The notes under the pieces were generated by a model. It saw nothing but the letters and a program-made list of their open reading frames with translations, was not told where the DNA came from and ran no database searches. Below, one piece after another: positions 12,455 to 13,123 of a stretch of 13,123 nucleotides of DNA. This DNA is from Thermoplasmata archaeon. Its GTDB lineage: Archaea > Thermoplasmatota > Thermoplasmata > Lutacidiplasmatales > UBA184. How positions within the stretch are numbered: the stretch's first letter is position 1; each line of letters starts with the position of its first letter. Where the stretch lies: contig JASHXS010000143.1 in assembly GCA_030043405.1 (NCBI GenBank), positions 1 through 13,123 on the forward strand. Reading direction: 5' to 3'. A program made the position numbers and the translations under genes.

Positions 12455-12700
12455 TTACAGCGTAGAGAAGAAGTTTGCCCACAGCCAGGGGCCGGCCTGG
12501 GTGAAGAAAATGTACAGCGCGAAGCCGGTCATGCCGATGAGGACCGCGCCGAGGAAGGTGACCTGGAGGACTCGGACGTACTCCTCCGAGGTCGGTCGTC
12601 GGGCCATGCGGAGGATGCGGCCATACTTCCCGTGACCGAGCGTCCGCAGCCGACCGTCGAACTCCTCCTGAGCCCGGCGCGCGCGGTCAAGGAAGGCCAT
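12455..12700 (-). CDS. secE: Preprotein translocase subunit SecE (Sec61-gamma)
   Basis: SecE is the small clamp subunit of the SecYE-beta channel in the cytoplasmic membrane. The 81 residues show the family layout: an amphipathic N-terminal helix (AQEEFDGRLRTL, 10-21), a basic hinge (RILRMARRPTSEEY, 28-41) and one TM helix (about 45-67, VLQVTFLGAVLIGMTGFALY). Pro36 and E39-E40-Y41 before the TM match the conserved hinge. The C-terminus ends with the hydrophobic PWLWANFFSTL. Start ATG 12700 is preceded by AGGTTACC, the same ribosome-binding layout as spt5. It lies 6 bp after ftsZ and 14 bp before spt5, the common archaeal order secE-spt5-rpl11. Confidence 0.93.
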   Translation of the reverse strand: MAFLDRARRAQEEFDGRLRTLGHGKYGRILRMARRPTSEEYVRVLQVTFLGAVLIGMTGFALYIFFTQAGPWLWANFFSTL

Positions 12701-12706
12701 GGTAAC

Positions 12707-13123
12707 CTAGTGCACGACATCCAGCTCGGGACCCGGCTTGCGCGCGGAACCCGACCCCGTCGGCGACCCCCCGAAAATCTGGGGGGATTTAACTCCGGTC
12801 ACCACGAGCATGACGCGGATCGTGCTCTGCATCGTGGGGTCGACCGCCGCCCCCCAGATGATCCGGGCCGTGGGGCTCACGGTCTTCTGAACGACCTCGG
12901 CGGCCTTCTGCGCCTCGCTGACCGTCATGTCGGGCCCGCCGGTGACGTTGATGAGGGCGCCGGTCGCCCCCGCGATGTCGACGTGGAGCAGGGGGGAATT
13001 GATCGCCTCGAGCACGGCGTCCTCGGCCCGGTTCTCGCTCTCCGACTCCCCGATCCCGATGAGGGCGACGCCGCCGCCCTTCATGATCGTCCGCAGGTCG
13101 TTGAAATCGAGATTGACCAACCC
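12707..13123 (-). CDS. ftsZ: Cell division protein FtsZ, C-terminal part (5' end outside window)
   Basis: Only the last 138 residues are in the window. They begin in the T7 synergy loop, VNLDFNDLRTIM, which holds the two Asp needed for GTP hydrolysis across the filament interface. GGGVALIGIGES, RAEDAVLEAINSPLL, GATGALINVTGGPDMTVSEA and ARIIWGAAVDPTMQSTIRVM follow, all typical of the FtsZ C-terminal domain. VMLVVTGVKSP marks the end of the globular core. The remaining tail is short (about 24 residues), Gly/Ser/Pro-rich, and ends GPELDVVH, which may be the C-terminal peptide that binds SepF or other anchors (inference). FtsZ forms the division ring. It is probably the upstream gene of the secE-spt5-rpl11 operon. 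Confidence 0.95.
   Translation of the reverse strand, partial: GLVNLDFNDLRTIMKGGGVALIGIGESESENRAEDAVLEAINSPLLHVDIAGATGALINVTGGPDMTVSEAQKAAEVVQKTVSPTARIIWGAAVDPTMQSTIRVMLVVTGVKSPQIFGGSPTGSGSARKPGPELDVVH

Noticed and set aside
12441..12482. Spt5 start 14 codons upstream inside secE.
   Set aside because: The ATG at 12440 has its own AGGT-type ribosome-binding site matching that of secE, and the upstream residues are simply an out-of-frame reading of secE.
11190..12635. Long plus-strand open frame (481 codons) opposite rpl11, spt5 and secE.
   Set aside because: It is the mirror of three certain genes and its Asp/Arg/Leu-rich translation matches no family.
12767..12786. Six-bp C6/G6 hairpin with an AT-rich loop inside ftsZ, considered as a terminator or attenuator, with the adjacent minus-strand GTTAAAT (12793-12787) as an internal promoter for secE.
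   Set aside because: The bases encode the conserved GVKSP region and its Gly/Pro-rich continuation; no T-run follows, and the TATA-like element would leave an unusually long leader of about 60 nt.
1..13123. CRISPR arrays, insertion sequences, integrases, toxin-antitoxin pairs or defence systems.
   Set aside because: No direct repeats with spacers, terminal inverted repeats, transposase motifs or defence domains were seen by eye; the gene content is mostly housekeeping or small unknown proteins.

Overview
The window is archaeal chromosome. The best evidence is GatD plus GatE (the archaeal-only Glu-tRNA(Gln) amidotransferase), a Spt5-type elongation factor, archaeal-type L11 and SecE/Sec61-gamma, FtsZ, and an intron-bearing tRNA-Arg. 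TATA elements of the TTTAA/TTAAT type lie 25-28 nt before several start codons that lack a Shine-Dalgarno, i.e. leaderless transcripts. The DNA is very GC-rich with strong GC bias at third codon positions and many GTG starts. I infer a high-GC member of the Thermoplasmatota, but no rRNA is present to confirm this.

Left part (1-5134). A 5'-truncated multi-pass membrane protein is followed without a gap by a small C2H2 zinc-finger protein. Next come a protein with three zinc ribbons and an RG-rich tail, an OsmC-family protein, and a possible small leaderless gene on the minus strand. A 7-TM membrane protein and an atypical NAD(P)-binding short-chain dehydrogenase/epimerase follow. The latter converges with a minus-strand alpha/alpha-toroid (squalene-cyclase/prenyltransferase-like) protein.

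Middle part (5135-9681). A minus-strand tRNA-Arg(GCG) carries an apparent 31-nt intron in the D-loop rather than at the usual 37/38 site. It is divergent from gatD-gatE, which overlap by 4 nt. An archaeal phosphoglycolate-phosphatase-type HAD enzyme follows closely, then a 70-aa protein with four CxxC pairs. GatD and GatE together make Gln-tRNA(Gln) from Glu-tRNA(Gln).

Right part (9682-13123). A two-TM membrane protein (minus) and a GNAT acetyltransferase (plus) diverge from a short intergenic region with back-to-back leaderless promoters. Then a tightly packed minus-strand operon reads ftsZ (cut by the right edge) - secE - spt5 - rpl11 - unknown 99-aa protein, with overlaps or gaps under 15 nt. 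This joins cell division, protein secretion, transcription elongation and ribosome synthesis. The Spt5 is about twice the usual archaeal length because of an N-terminal region that reads like an Ig-like beta-sandwich. L1, L10 and L12 do not follow L11.

No CRISPR array, insertion sequence, integrase or obvious long repeat was seen. The points most worth following are the D-loop intron, the extended Spt5, and the zinc-ribbon/RG-tail protein.
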